DNA of 54,909 nucleotides, taken from NCBI GenBank assembly GCA_017460625.1, contig JAFUAT010000012.1, positions 1-54,909 of the forward strand, written 5' to 3'. This DNA comes from Candidatus Saccharimonadota bacterium. Lineage in GTDB: Bacteria; Patescibacteriota; Saccharimonadia; Saccharimonadales; Saccharimonadaceae. A program made the position numbers and the translations under genes. Position 1 is the stretch's first letter. Every line of letters starts with the position of its first letter. The notes below the pieces were generated by a model. It was not told the DNA's origin. It ran no database searches and worked only from the letters and a program-made list of their open reading frames with translations. Of the stretch, positions 13,370 through 21,409 are shown in pieces.

Positions 13370-16099
13370 CTAAATTAGTTCAAGCTGTGTCTTAAGACGG
13401 GCGATAAGGGCTTCTTTCTCTTTGATTTGATCTCTGGTTTCCTTGACTAGATGCTCTGGAGCTCTTTCGACGTAGTTAGGGTTCATCATGCGGATATTCA
13501 AGGCATTTAGTTCGCCACCGACAGCGAGAATTTTGGCGGTAAGCGCCCCCTTATAGGCTTCCACAGTGGCTTCTGGAACGTCTAGATATAGTTCGTGGTT
13601 AGCTAGGGCCAATCTTAGACCTCTTGGATTACCGTTTAATGGGTTGATTTCTGGTACTCTGGTTAAGGTTTTAATAAGCAGGATATTATCTTCTACTAGA
13701 CTGTCTTTGTCATACATGAGTGGGAAGTTTTTGCTCTTAAAGGTGCCTGGAAGGGCCGTTAAGGTGCCTCTGACCTCGGAGACTATAGTCCTTATGTTTT
13801 CGAATTGCTCGGCCGTTATTGGGTCAAATTTTAGCTCAGATGGCCAATTCTTCGTGATAATGAAGCCTTCGGTCCAGCTTAGATTCTGCCAAATTGCTTC
13901 AGTAACAAACGGGGCAAACGGGTGAAGTGCAATTAAGAGATGCTCCAAAGTAATTTTAAGGAGTGGGACGTTTCTAAAAATCTTTTGAGATTCTAGGAAC
14001 CAGTCGGCATATTTGTCCCAAATAGTACTATAGAGAGTTTCGACAGCTTCGGCAAAGCGATATTCGCGCATATCTGTCTCGATTTGGGCTAGACAGTCGT
14101 TGATTTCGCGGCAGATCCAGTCTTCACCCATGTTGTCCGTAGTATAGGAGTTTGAAATAGCGTCTTCTCGACGCGCTCGCGCCGGCCCGTCGTCACGGGC
14201 GGCGCTTCGCTCTCCTTGCTCCCGTTGTCGCAAGACGGTCTCGAAGTCGCTATTTTCAAACTCCTCGTCTACCGTGCTTTGGATGAGACGGGAGATGTTC
14301 CAGAGCTTGTTGCAGAGATTGCGGCCGGCAACAACACTGTTTTCGGAGAAGGCTTGGTTCATGCCAGCGGAGCGACCTCTCAAAATTCCAAGTCGGAATG
14401 CATCGGAACCGTACTTTGAGACTAGTTCTATAGGGTTGATGACGTTGCCTTTGGATTTGCTCATCTTTTGACCGTGTTCATCTAAAACAAGCCCATGAAG
14501 ATAGACTTCTTTAAATGGTACTTCTCCAGTGACGTAAAGCCCCATCATAATCATACGAGCAACCCAGGCGAAGAGAATATCGGCGCCAGTTTCCATTACG
14601 TTTAAAGGATAATATGGCGTAGGATTTTCTTCGCTCCAATCTGTACAAACAATCGGCCAGTGGCTTGACGAGAACCAGGTGTCAAAGGTGTCTTCGTCTC
14701 TAACATAGGTGACACCGGATTTTTCGATTTCTTTTAGATTTGTACGGCGGTCAAAAATCCAATCTGGTTCATCGGTGGCTTCTGCTGTAACTTTTCTAAA
14801 CATTGGAATAGCGATACCCCATGGAATTTGACGGGATATATTCCAATCTTTCAGATTTCCTAGATAATTAATAAGAACACGTTTTTTGCTTTCTGGGTGG
14901 AACTTGATTTCGTCGTTTTCGAGATGCTTAATGGCGGTACCTGCTAGTTTTTCTACGTCAATAAACCATTGCTCTTTTAACATTGGCTCTAGAACTGTAC
15001 CACATTTGTAGCAATGAGCAACGGAGTGAACGATTTTCTTTTCGCCTTTTAAAAAGCCGCCGGCTTTTAAATCTTTTAGTACTTGTTTTCGGCATTCTTC
15101 GGTGGTGAGACCGTTGTATTTTTCTGGAACATTAATCATGTGGCCATCTTCTGAAATCACCTGAATGCGAGGAAGGTTGTGACGCTCACCGACTTCAAAA
15201 TCATCAAAATCGTGCGCAGGGGTGATTTTAACTGCGCCGGTGCCGTATTCTGGGTCAGCGTGTTCGTCTGCAATGATAGGGATTTCTCTGTCTGTTAGAG
15301 GTAAGTGGACGGTTTTGCCGATTAGGTCTTTGTAGCGTGGGTCGTCGGGATTAACAGCGACTGCCGTATCGCCAAACAGTGTTTCTGGTCTAGTAGTAGA
15401 AACTATGAGACAAACTTCTGATACTTCATAAGCAATTTCCCAGAGAGTGCCTTTTTCGTCCTTGTGTTCTACTTCGATGTCGGCAAAGGCGGTTTGATGC
15501 TTTGGACAAAAATTGACTAGCTTTTCGCCTCGGTAGATAAGGCCGTCGTTCCACATTTTTTCAAAGGTGGTATAAACACGGTCTACGACGTTTTCGTCTA
15601 GAGTAAAGGTTAAATCATCCCAGGAGCAGGAGGCACCGAGACTCCTTAATTGGAGCTCCATGTTGCCACGCTGCATCTGCACAAAATCCCAAACGCGTGC
15701 ATAAAGCTCGTCTCTAGAATACTCAAAACGAGTGTGGCCTTCTTTTTCCAAATATTTTTCATATACCACCCAGGTCTCGAAACCGGCGTGGTCGGCGCCT
15801 GGAATGTACCAAGTTGAGTCGCCTTTTAAGCGATGAAAACGAATAAGAGAGTCTTCTAGAGCAACTGTTAGGCCATGGCCAATATGAAGATTGCCATTAG
15901 CGTTTGGCGGTGGCATAACAATGGAGTAACAAGTGCGGGAATTAGAAGCTCCTGCTGCCTCAAACCGATCATCTACGCCGTCACTATTATTATCTACTGG
16001 TATGGTTGGAATGGTAGGTTTAAAAACGCCAGCAGTCTCCCAAGCAGCATAGATATCTGTTTCGTATTCGTTTGGTTCATAACTACTGGCGAATTTCAT
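13370..16099 (-). CDS. valS: valyl-tRNA synthetase
   Basis: Class I synthetase charging tRNA-Val. HIGH is at about residue 72 (NGNLHIGHGLTV) and KMSKS at about 545 (GQKMSKSKGN). The CP1 editing domain shows TTRPETLFGDTAVAVNP, and the C-terminal coiled coil is present (KEKEALIARLKTQLELI). At 909 aa it has normal length. Residues ~612-651, coded by an imperfect inverted repeat at 14147-14264, form an Arg/Glu/Asp/Ala-rich insert (RQREQGERSAARDDGPARAR) that is foreign to the family and sits between the catalytic core and the anticodon-binding domain. Upstream, TATAAT and a ~35-nt leader with GGGAG precede the ATG, so this core gene is leadered. Confidence 0.96.
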   Translation of the reverse strand: MKFASSYEPNEYETDIYAAWETAGVFKPTIPTIPVDNNSDGVDDRFEAAGASNSRTCYSIVMPPPNANGNLHIGHGLTVALEDSLIRFHRLKGDSTWYIPGADHAGFETWVVYEKYLEKEGHTRFEYSRDELYARVWDFVQMQRGNMELQLRSLGASCSWDDLTFTLDENVVDRVYTTFEKMWNDGLIYRGEKLVNFCPKHQTAFADIEVEHKDEKGTLWEIAYEVSEVCLIVSTTRPETLFGDTAVAVNPDDPRYKDLIGKTVHLPLTDREIPIIADEHADPEYGTGAVKITPAHDFDDFEVGERHNLPRIQVISEDGHMINVPEKYNGLTTEECRKQVLKDLKAGGFLKGEKKIVHSVAHCYKCGTVLEPMLKEQWFIDVEKLAGTAIKHLENDEIKFHPESKKRVLINYLGNLKDWNISRQIPWGIAIPMFRKVTAEATDEPDWIFDRRTNLKEIEKSGVTYVRDEDTFDTWFSSSHWPIVCTDWSEENPTPYYPLNVMETGADILFAWVARMIMMGLYVTGEVPFKEVYLHGLVLDEHGQKMSKSKGNVINPIELVSKYGSDAFRLGILRGRSAGMNQAFSENSVVAGRNLCNKLWNISRLIQSTVDEEFENSDFETVLRQREQGERSAARDDGPARARREDAISNSYTTDNMGEDWICREINDCLAQIETDMREYRFAEAVETLYSTIWDKYADWFLESQKIFRNVPLLKITLEHLLIALHPFAPFVTEAIWQNLSWTEGFIITKNWPSELKFDPITAEQFENIRTIVSEVRGTLTALPGTFKSKNFPLMYDKDSLVEDNILLIKTLTRVPEINPLNGNPRGLRLALANHELYLDVPEATVEAYKGALTAKILAVGGELNALNIRMMNPNYVERAPEHLVKETRDQIKEKEALIARLKTQLELI
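14147..14264. repeat. palindromic element inside valS
   Basis: The outer arms GGAGTTTGAAATAGCGTCTTC (14147-14167, written in part) and its near reverse complement ending at 14264 pair over about 24 bp with three small irregularities. The interior is GC-rich, unlike the surrounding gene, and contains a second hairpin (GCCCGT/ACGGGC). The frame stays open and adds about 39 residues. Confidence 0.7.
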
Positions 16100-16170
16100 T
16101 TTGGTTTTAAACTCCCTTACTCTTATATTAGTATAATTATACTACTTTTTAAGCAAGAAGGCAAAACCGA

Positions 16171-16614
16171 TTATTTCGTATAGTTGCCGGCGGCGTCAAA
16201 GGTTATTTCCTCGACATTGCCATAAGCGGTACCGTAGGCTTTGGTTAGAGCGATTATCCAGTCTACCAACTCCCAAATTCCCAAGGTTAACCAGCTGAAC
16301 AATAATTTACAAATACCTACACCGATTTGACCCCTTAAGAAACGATCTACACCAAGAGTACCGAGAAGAAAAGTGCCAATCCAGACAAATAGATGTTTAT
16401 TTATTTTCTTGCTACCGTCACCGTCTTCCTGATAAAAACTATTCGTGGTGGATGCTTTTTTGACTATATAATCTTTGCCATCTTTGTAGACATTAACATT
16501 GTCGTTTTCGCGTGGATCTGCATAGCCAATACTAGCGATAGGGACGGTAATTACTTTGCCGTCGTCCGTACCGATTTTAGCTGTACTGCCGTCGATTTTT
16601 AAAATTTGTGCCAT
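16171..16614 (-). CDS. TM2-domain membrane protein
   Basis: The C-terminal ~75 residues form a TM2 domain: two membrane helices joined by a short turn with the conserved pattern (HLFVWIGTFLLGTLGVDRFLRGQIGVGICKLL...LGIWELVDWIIAL). The N-terminal ~65 residues form a small soluble domain rich in short beta-like segments (AQILKIDGSTAKIGTDDGKVITVPIASI). The role of TM2 proteins is poorly defined. AAAGGAG stands a few bases before the ATG, and the gene follows the HIT hydrolase gene in the same direction with a 30-nt gap, so co-transcription is likely. Confidence 0.8.
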   Translation of the reverse strand: MAQILKIDGSTAKIGTDDGKVITVPIASIGYADPRENDNVNVYKDGKDYIVKKASTTNSFYQEDGDGSKKINKHLFVWIGTFLLGTLGVDRFLRGQIGVGICKLLFSWLTLGIWELVDWIIALTKAYGTAYGNVEEITFDAAGNYTK

Positions 16615-16644
16615 TTTTGCTCCTTTATTTGAATTAATTATATA

Positions 16645-17028
16645 CTATTCCGTTTCGTAAACAAGTTTTTGTCTGATTTCTTCAAATTCTTCTGGGGTTA
16701 ATTCTAGAGTCTTTCCATATTGCCAAGTGTCACTCTGAGGCATCAAATGAACGTGGGTATGCGGGACATCGGTGCCGATAACTTTCCAGAGAGTACGAGC
16801 ACCTAGGACCTTTTCCATGTGAACACTTAGCTTTTTTGCTACTTGCATAAGAGCGTTAAAATCTTCGTCAGGAAGATCGTAGATTTTGTCTACTTCGTTT
16901 TTAGGAACGACTAGGGTGTGGCCTTTGGTCTCTGGGGCAATATCCAAGAAGGCAATAACTTTATCGTCTTCGTAGATTTTGTAGCAGGGAATTTCGCCGT
17001 TGATGATTTTTGTGAATACACTACTCAT
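16645..17028 (-). CDS. HIT-family nucleotide hydrolase
   Basis: Histidine-triad protein that hydrolyses or transfers nucleotidyl groups, for example from AMP-lysine or dinucleoside polyphosphates. The active-site motif is seen as PHTHVHLMP near residue 90, and the N-terminal signature as VFTKIINGEIPCYKIYEDDKVIAFLDIAPETKGHTLVVPKNEV. The 127-aa length is normal. It overlaps the PAP2 gene by 8 bp and has AAAAGGAG before the ATG. The physiological substrate cannot be named. Confidence 0.92.
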   Translation of the reverse strand: MSSVFTKIINGEIPCYKIYEDDKVIAFLDIAPETKGHTLVVPKNEVDKIYDLPDEDFNALMQVAKKLSVHMEKVLGARTLWKVIGTDVPHTHVHLMPQSDTWQYGKTLELTPEEFEEIRQKLVYETE

Positions 17029-17512
17029 GTTTCTCCTTTTTAGTGATTTTTTTAACTAAAATAAAGTAAATAGCAGCAAAGATTAGGGAAAAGATGAGAC
17101 CGCCGATGACATCCGAAGTCCAATGTTTGTTTGCCAAAACCCTTCCGACAGGTACGAGCACTACGAATGCTAGCATCAAGATATCTAGAAAAGCAACTAG
17201 AGTTTTACTTTTGATATATTTAGGAAGAAGAATGGCTGTACAGAAAAAGGCAGTAGCAGTAATCATTGTATGAGTGGAAGGGAAGCTTGGCTCACCAGAG
17301 CCGTCTGGACGGGTGTTTAAAATAAATACGTGATCGAAAATAAAATAAGTAATAACTACGAGTACTAAGGGAACAAGAAGAAGAAGTAAAGATTTATCCA
17401 CTTTTTTTAATGATTTTCTAGTAATCCATTGATACAGGCCTAGAACCGCAAAAATACCAATAACGGCGATAGCGGTATAGACCATAATGTCTGTTGCTTT
17501 ATCCCAATTCAT
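17021..17512 (-). CDS. PAP2-superfamily membrane phosphatase
   Basis: Integral membrane lipid phosphatase, perhaps acting on undecaprenyl pyrophosphate or phosphatidic acid. Five to six hydrophobic segments are visible. Phosphatase motifs 2 and 3 are PSFPSTHTMITA and GRVLANKHWTSDVIGG. Motif 1 (KxxxxxxRP) is represented at best by the DHVFILNTRPDGSGEP region. In an organism that builds peptidoglycan, recycling of the undecaprenyl carrier is an attractive role, but this is inference. The ATG at 17512 is 6 nt after TGCTATAAT, another leaderless promoter, which heads the PAP2-HIT-TM2 operon. Confidence 0.85.
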   Translation of the reverse strand: MNWDKATDIMVYTAIAVIGIFAVLGLYQWITRKSLKKVDKSLLLLLVPLVLVVITYFIFDHVFILNTRPDGSGEPSFPSTHTMITATAFFCTAILLPKYIKSKTLVAFLDILMLAFVVLVPVGRVLANKHWTSDVIGGLIFSLIFAAIYFILVKKITKKEKHE

Positions 17513-17518
17513 GAGTTA

Positions 17519-17524
17519 ATTATA
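17519..17524 (-). promoter_or_regulatory. extended -10 box, leaderless spacing (PAP2 operon)
   Basis: TGCTATAAT on the minus strand, 6 nt (TAACTC) before the ATG at 17512. Confidence 0.65.
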
Positions 17525-17550
17525 GCACAAAAAAGTCTCACTGTTTTTTG

Positions 17551-17579
17551 TGGTACGCCCGTTGGCGAAGCCCGGGCGC
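17551..17579 (-). other. tRNA-Arg acceptor-stem minihelix ending in ACCA
   Basis: On the minus strand: GCGCCCG, an 11-nt GGCTTCGCCAA linker hairpin, CGGGCGT, then ACCA. The two 7-nt strands are identical to the acceptor stem strands of the tRNA-Arg gene 50 bp upstream, and the discriminator A and CCA are kept, so the whole middle of a tRNA is replaced by a tiny hairpin. It is followed by an A6...T6 sequence resembling a weak terminator. This is the cleanest of the three such units in the window. Confidence 0.7.
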
Positions 17580-17603
17580 CAGCTAGATTTAGTTTTCTGG
17601 AAC

Positions 17604-17624
17604 AAAAAAAGCCTTACGGCTTTT
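17604..17624 (-). terminator. intrinsic terminator of tRNA-Arg
   Basis: AAAAGCC/GGCTTTT hairpin with a run of seven T on the minus strand, 3 nt after the tRNA CCA. Confidence 0.85.
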
Positions 17625-17626
17625 CA

Positions 17627-17703
17627 TGGTACGCCCGACAGGATTTGAACCTACGACCTTTTGCTCCGCAAGCAAACGCTCTATCCAGCTGAGCTACGGG
17701 CGC
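17627..17703 (-). tRNA. tRNA-Arg(GCG)
   Basis: A 77-nt cloverleaf with encoded CCA: acceptor GCGCCCG/CGGGCGT, discriminator A, D-arm GCTC...GAGC, anticodon stem TTTGC/GCAAA with loop TTGCGGA, T-arm GTAGG-TTCAAAT-CCTGT. The anticodon is GCG, reading CGC and CGU. Most bacteria read these codons with an A34-to-inosine edited ACG tRNA, so this gene would not need the deaminase. Confidence 0.92.
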
Positions 17704-17749
17704 GTGAAATGATTCCGCCGACCAGCCTTTAGGGCTGAACGGCGCATAT

Positions 17750-17803
17750 GTGGATGTAAAAACATCCACCTAGAAATTAAATGAGCATCACCATAGAGGT
17801 GAC
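17750..17803. terminator. hairpins between folC-like gene and tRNA-Arg
   Basis: Two hairpins: GTGGATGT-AAAA-ACATCCAC (17750-17769, perfect 8 bp) and GCATCACC/GGTGACGC (17783-17803, one wobble). The second lies 7 nt beyond the stop of the folC-like gene, but its downstream T-run is weak. They may be an imperfect terminator or an RNA-processing site ahead of the tRNA. Confidence 0.5.
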
Positions 17804-17810
17804 GCTATTA

Positions 17811-19088
17811 TTATAACACATTTTTTAAAATTTGGGAGACTTTTTTAACTTCGCTCGGTAGATACATTGAACCGAGTACTACTAAGGAGAGATTCTTGCT
17901 AGCCGATTCTGTTAGTGCTTTTTTGATAAGGGCTTGGTGGTCTGGGTCGGCAATGATTTGGATATTTTTGGTGTGGTTTTGGCAGTCTGGGTCGACAAAT
18001 ACTTGGTCAACGCTTTTTGAGAAAACAGCTTTCATACGAGTGAAATCGGATTTTTTATAGTCGCCTGGACGTGTAAGATAAATTGTCTCGAACAGATTTG
18101 ACTTGATGATTGCGGCGGCGATTTTTTCGACATTTTTGCCTTTCGCACAAGCAAAAATCAAGTTACCTTTAATATGGTCTTTTTTCATGCGCGCTAGAAC
18201 GCTTTTTATGCTATTTTCGGTGTGGGCGCCGTCCATTAAGAGATATGGGAGGCCACGGTAATTCTCAATTAACTCGTAGCGACCGGGTAGAGAAGTATTA
18301 AATGCAATGGAGACGGCGGTTTCTTGGTTGAGGTTTCTTAAGACTTTTTTGACGCAGCTTGCGGAGATTTTGGCATCAAGTAATCGGTAGTCCGATTCAT
18401 TAATGTATTCTACTTCGGTTTGATTACGGGCGGCTTTTTCTTTAAACACTGCCTGGACCTCGGGAGCTTGAGGGGCCGAAATAATGGGAACGTTTGGCTT
18501 AAAGACGCCGGACTTTTCAGTGGCGATTTTTGCGAGGGTGTTGCCAAGATAATCAGTATGCTCGAGCTCAATTGGTCCCATACCGATGGCGAGCGGGTGA
18601 ATGACATTAGTGACATCGAGGCGACCGCCCCTACCCACCTCATAGATGGCGTAATCCACCTTTGCTTCACGAAAAGTAAGCATCGCAAAAATCGTGACAA
18701 GTTCAAACCAAGTGAGGGAAGACTTTTCTATTTTTTTAGAATCAAGCAGGTTTTTAATACCGGTTTTTAGCTCTTTTTCGGCGGCAGCGTAGATTTTTGG
18801 CTCAAAAGCTTCAACACCATCAGATATACGTTCGGTAAAATGATAGACATGCGGGGATGAATATACACCGGTTTTGTAACCATTTTTCCTCAGGATTGCG
18901 GCGATGCCACCTGCAATCGTGCCTTTACCTTTTGAGCCGGCGACGTGAAAACATGGACAATAATCTTCGGGGTGACCAAAGTAGGCACAGAGTTTAGACA
19001 TGGTCTCTAGTTTATTTTCGAGTGGGCGAAATCCTTGATTTGAGAACTCGTCCAGATATTCTTCTAGAGAAGGTAAATCGAAGTTCAT
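17811..19088 (-). CDS. FolC/Mur-ligase-family folylpolyglutamate synthase-like protein
   Basis: ATP-dependent amide ligase of the Mur/FolC superfamily. It starts with the FolC pattern PSLEEYLDEFSNQGFRPLENKLETMSKLCAYFGHPEDYCPCFHVAGSKGKGT (P-loop GSKGKGT near residue 50), then YSSPHVYHFTERISDG (folate-loop type) and a central ELEHTDYLGNTLAKIATEKSGVFKPNVPII, ending with the C-terminal glutamate-ligase Rossmann domain. At 425 aa it has normal FolC length. Reduced CPR genomes often lack folate synthesis, so the true acceptor might be salvaged folate. It is co-transcribed with, and 3 nt after, the membrane protein gene. Confidence 0.85.
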   Translation of the reverse strand: MNFDLPSLEEYLDEFSNQGFRPLENKLETMSKLCAYFGHPEDYCPCFHVAGSKGKGTIAGGIAAILRKNGYKTGVYSSPHVYHFTERISDGVEAFEPKIYAAAEKELKTGIKNLLDSKKIEKSSLTWFELVTIFAMLTFREAKVDYAIYEVGRGGRLDVTNVIHPLAIGMGPIELEHTDYLGNTLAKIATEKSGVFKPNVPIISAPQAPEVQAVFKEKAARNQTEVEYINESDYRLLDAKISASCVKKVLRNLNQETAVSIAFNTSLPGRYELIENYRGLPYLLMDGAHTENSIKSVLARMKKDHIKGNLIFACAKGKNVEKIAAAIIKSNLFETIYLTRPGDYKKSDFTRMKAVFSKSVDQVFVDPDCQNHTKNIQIIADPDHQALIKKALTESASKNLSLVVLGSMYLPSEVKKVSQILKNVL

Positions 19089-19091
19089 AAA

Positions 19092-20060
19092 CTAGGCTTC
19101 GGAGTGAAGTTTAGCAAATTTTTTGGATTTTTTGTCTAATTCTGCGTAGTCGCTTTCGGAAATCTTTGTTTCGTTGCCGGATTTAATGAAGTTTCTGAGG
19201 ACACCGATGAGGATAAATGGACGAACAAAGGCGGAATGGAGCATTGACCACATGATAACGCCAATAATTGCCGAGAAGATCGCACTAAGCGCAGTAACAT
19301 TGTTGACGAATTCTGGAACTTCGCCACCTTCTCGAGTGATAGCTTCGGCGATTTCGGTGCTTAGTGAGCTCATAGCGTCTGGGAAAGCCTGGAATACCAA
19401 GAAGGCAATACTAAAGAAGATGCCACCGATAATTAAGAATGAAATAACGCTAATACCAAAGATGCGACCAAGATTTTTTATTAGGGTTTTGCCATGTTTG
19501 AAGAAGATAGCGGCACCTTCGAGAGTGGCGGCAACTGCGCCTTTGTCTTTTTTGTAAAATACCCAACCGAGGCAGCAATCACAGAGATAGGCGATGATAG
19601 TATTGATGACGCCAGCAATTGTTCCGCCCACTGCGCCACCATTGTCGCCGCCAACGGCTCGGCCGACTGCAGTAATACCATTACCAATTTGTTGGAAGAC
19701 TCCTTTAATAGCACCGGTGACAGCGTAATAGGCAGCGACAGTCGCGAAGCGTTCTTTGATGATTTTTTTGCCTTCTTTGATGGTATCTGCCGGAAGCTTA
19801 CCCTCAGAGACGCCTTTAGTCATCATGGCGATTTGGCCGGCCTTGTAGGTGTAGGCAACGAAATGCAGAATAATGTATGCGCAAATGCCGCCAAGGACGG
19901 CTCCAATGGCTAGGCCGATTAAACCTTTGTCTGAAGTTTTATCTGCGATGATAAATCCTGCGCCTGTAAATAGCCCGAAGGCAACAAAAGCCAGGAGATC
20001 CCAGAGTATTCGCCAGAGAGAAAAACCAATGGTTTTTTTATAAATTGCTTTGTTGTCCAT
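19092..20060 (-). CDS. polytopic membrane protein of unknown function
   Basis: A 322-aa protein with about six hydrophobic segments, including WDLLAFVAFGLFTGAGFII, GLAIGAVLGGICAYIILHFVAY, GISVISFLIIGGIFFSIAFLVF and ALSAIFSAIIGVIMWSMLHSAFVRPFILIGVL. A central Gly-rich stretch (IGNGITAVGRAVGGDNGGAVGG) and a soluble C-terminal tail with Lys/Glu are present. No catalytic motif is seen. A TATAAT box and a ~24-nt leader with TGGAG precede the ATG. It is first in a two-gene operon with the folC-like gene. Confidence 0.7.
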   Translation of the reverse strand: MDNKAIYKKTIGFSLWRILWDLLAFVAFGLFTGAGFIIADKTSDKGLIGLAIGAVLGGICAYIILHFVAYTYKAGQIAMMTKGVSEGKLPADTIKEGKKIIKERFATVAAYYAVTGAIKGVFQQIGNGITAVGRAVGGDNGGAVGGTIAGVINTIIAYLCDCCLGWVFYKKDKGAVAATLEGAAIFFKHGKTLIKNLGRIFGISVISFLIIGGIFFSIAFLVFQAFPDAMSSLSTEIAEAITREGGEVPEFVNNVTALSAIFSAIIGVIMWSMLHSAFVRPFILIGVLRNFIKSGNETKISESDYAELDKKSKKFAKLHSEA

Positions 20061-20155
20061 TTTTTACTCCAATTAGATATTTTGATTATATCATATTTTT
20101 AACGTTGAAATGATTTTGGTTGGAAATAGGGAAGGAATGTGATAAAATTAGAGAC

Positions 20156-20245
20156 GGAAGCGTGGCCGAGTGGTTGAAGGCGCACGACTCGAAATCGTGT
20201 GGGGTCGCAAGACTCTCGGGAGTTCGAATCTCCCCGCTTCCGCCA
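20156..20245 (+). tRNA. tRNA-Ser(CGA), hybrid gene restored by the integrated element
   Basis: A 90-nt class II tRNA: acceptor GGAAGCG/CGCTTCC, discriminator G, encoded CCA, anticodon stem CACGA/TCGTG with loop CTCGAAA (anticodon CGA), and a long variable arm. Its 3' half (GGGAGTTCGAATCTCCC T-arm) differs from that of tRNA-Ser(GGA) at 35798, whereas a displaced 3' half at 28431-28488 carries the same T-arm as tRNA-Ser(GGA). The inference is that the element's integrase recombined in the anticodon region (20188-20203) and the element supplied the present 3' half. Confidence 0.93.
20188..20203 (+). mobile_element. attL core (16 bp) inside tRNA-Ser(CGA)
   Basis: CTCGAAATCGTGTGGG, covering the anticodon loop and the 3' anticodon stem, is repeated exactly at 28431-28446. 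The two copies are 8,243 bp apart and bracket the integrase and cargo genes. Confidence 0.85.
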
Positions 20246-20278
20246 TGTTTATATCTGTTAAATAATGATTATATGTAA

Positions 20279-20310
20279 AAAGAAGAGGGTTTATTTCAAT
20301 CCTCTTCTTT
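20279..20310 (-). terminator. intrinsic terminator of the integrase gene
   Basis: AAAGAAGAGG/CCTCTTCTTT hairpin; on the minus strand it is followed by TTTTTAC. It can also stop rightward transcription coming from tRNA-Ser. Confidence 0.75.
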
Positions 20311-20312
20311 GC

Positions 20313-20335
20313 TTTTACATCAGTTTTTACATCAG
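20313..20335 (+). promoter_or_regulatory. tandem TTTTACATCAG sites near attL
   Basis: TTTTACATCAG (20313-20323) and TTTTTACATCAG (20324-20335), about one helical turn apart. The same tandem pair occurs at 28332-28354 near attR. Paired sites at both ends suggest arm-type binding sites of the integrase. Confidence 0.6.
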
Positions 20336-20341
20336 TTTGGC

Positions 20342-21409
20342 TTAAAAACTCATTTTTTCGGCGTATTTACACAATGCTGTTCTTTTGTCTTCGATGCTAC
20401 TATGTTGGTAATATAGCATTGTTGTAACCGGAGATGAATGCCCTAAAATTTCTTGCGCTTCTTTTACTGTAACCCCAGCATTTTTTAACGAGGTTGCTGC
20501 AAAATGCCTTAGGCTATGAAGTGTAACTTCTGGCAGATTGGCTTTCTTTTTAATTTGCTTAAACTCATAGTCTACACTAGCAGGATTAATGGGGCTACCA
20601 TTTACAGAAACCAAATAGCCTGTATCTCTGCCAACTGCTAATTGCCGGAGTAACTTTTCGATGTGTGGCAAAATAGGTAAATCTCTTACACTGCCGGCAG
20701 TTTTCAAATCACATATAGTGGGAACCCCATTAACTAGTGTATATTGTCGGCGAATATGGATTACCCTAGTCTCTAAGTCTACATCATCCCATTCTATAGC
20801 AATCGCTTCACCCCTACGGAGACCATAAGTCATACACATTAAGAAGATAGGGTAATATTTATTATCTTTAATCGCCTCTAAAAATCTTTTAGCCTCACTT
20901 TCGTCCCAGACTTTTCGTTCTTTCGGATGGTAGGTTTCTAGTTTGACGTATTTCGTTATATTTGGTTGAACAAGATTCTGAATTTCGGCGTCTTTTAGAG
21001 CCTTAGACAATATATTTTTTAAAATTTGAGTAGTCCTAGGAGATACCCCCTTTCTTATCAGAGAATCCATCATTTTTTGGATAGTCATAACGTTAAGCCT
21101 AGATAGTCGGACTTTGCCAATTTCAGGAATAATATGTTTGCGAATCTCTCCCTTATAACCAGACCTCGTTGATTCACGTATACCTCTTGCCATTTCTACC
21201 CAATTAGTTAAATATTGCTCTACGGTTATCATAGTATTATTTACTGGATGCCCATTAATAGCATTAGCAACTATCCTGTCTCGCTTTTCTTTTGCCTCTG
21301 TTGCAGAGTGCCCGTATGCAAATTCTCTTTTTCTGCTACCATCCCATAAAGTTATATAGTAAGGGACCTGAAATAGCCCATCTTTTCGCTCAGTCGCTTT
21401 AGAAACCAT
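20342..21409 (-). CDS. int: tyrosine recombinase/integrase
   Basis: Phage/ICE-type tyrosine integrase (355 aa). An N-terminal arm-binding domain (AYGHSATEAKEKRDRIV) is followed by a SAM-like core-binding domain (TVEQYLTNWVEMARGIRESTRSGYKGEIRKHIIPEIGKVRLSRL) and the catalytic domain. Catalytic residues visible: Arg in TYGLRRGEAIAIEW, His-x-x-Arg in LHSLRHFAATSL, His in LGHSSPVTTMLYYQHS and the nucleophilic Tyr in the same motif. The start at 21409 follows AAGGAGG at 5 nt; the in-frame start at 21433 has no such site. It overlaps the Xis-like gene by 11 bp and sits next to attL, the usual arrangement. Confidence 0.95.
   Translation of the reverse strand: MVSKATERKDGLFQVPYYITLWDGSRKREFAYGHSATEAKEKRDRIVANAINGHPVNNTMITVEQYLTNWVEMARGIRESTRSGYKGEIRKHIIPEIGKVRLSRLNVMTIQKMMDSLIRKGVSPRTTQILKNILSKALKDAEIQNLVQPNITKYVKLETYHPKERKVWDESEAKRFLEAIKDNKYYPIFLMCMTYGLRRGEAIAIEWDDVDLETRVIHIRRQYTLVNGVPTICDLKTAGSVRDLPILPHIEKLLRQLAVGRDTGYLVSVNGSPINPASVDYEFKQIKKKANLPEVTLHSLRHFAATSLKNAGVTVKEAQEILGHSSPVTTMLYYQHSSIEDKRTALCKYAEKMSF

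Noticed and set aside
20313-20335. CRISPR-like repeats near attL and attR
   Set aside because: Only two copies at each end, 11-12 bp apart, without spacers; integrase arm sites explain them better.
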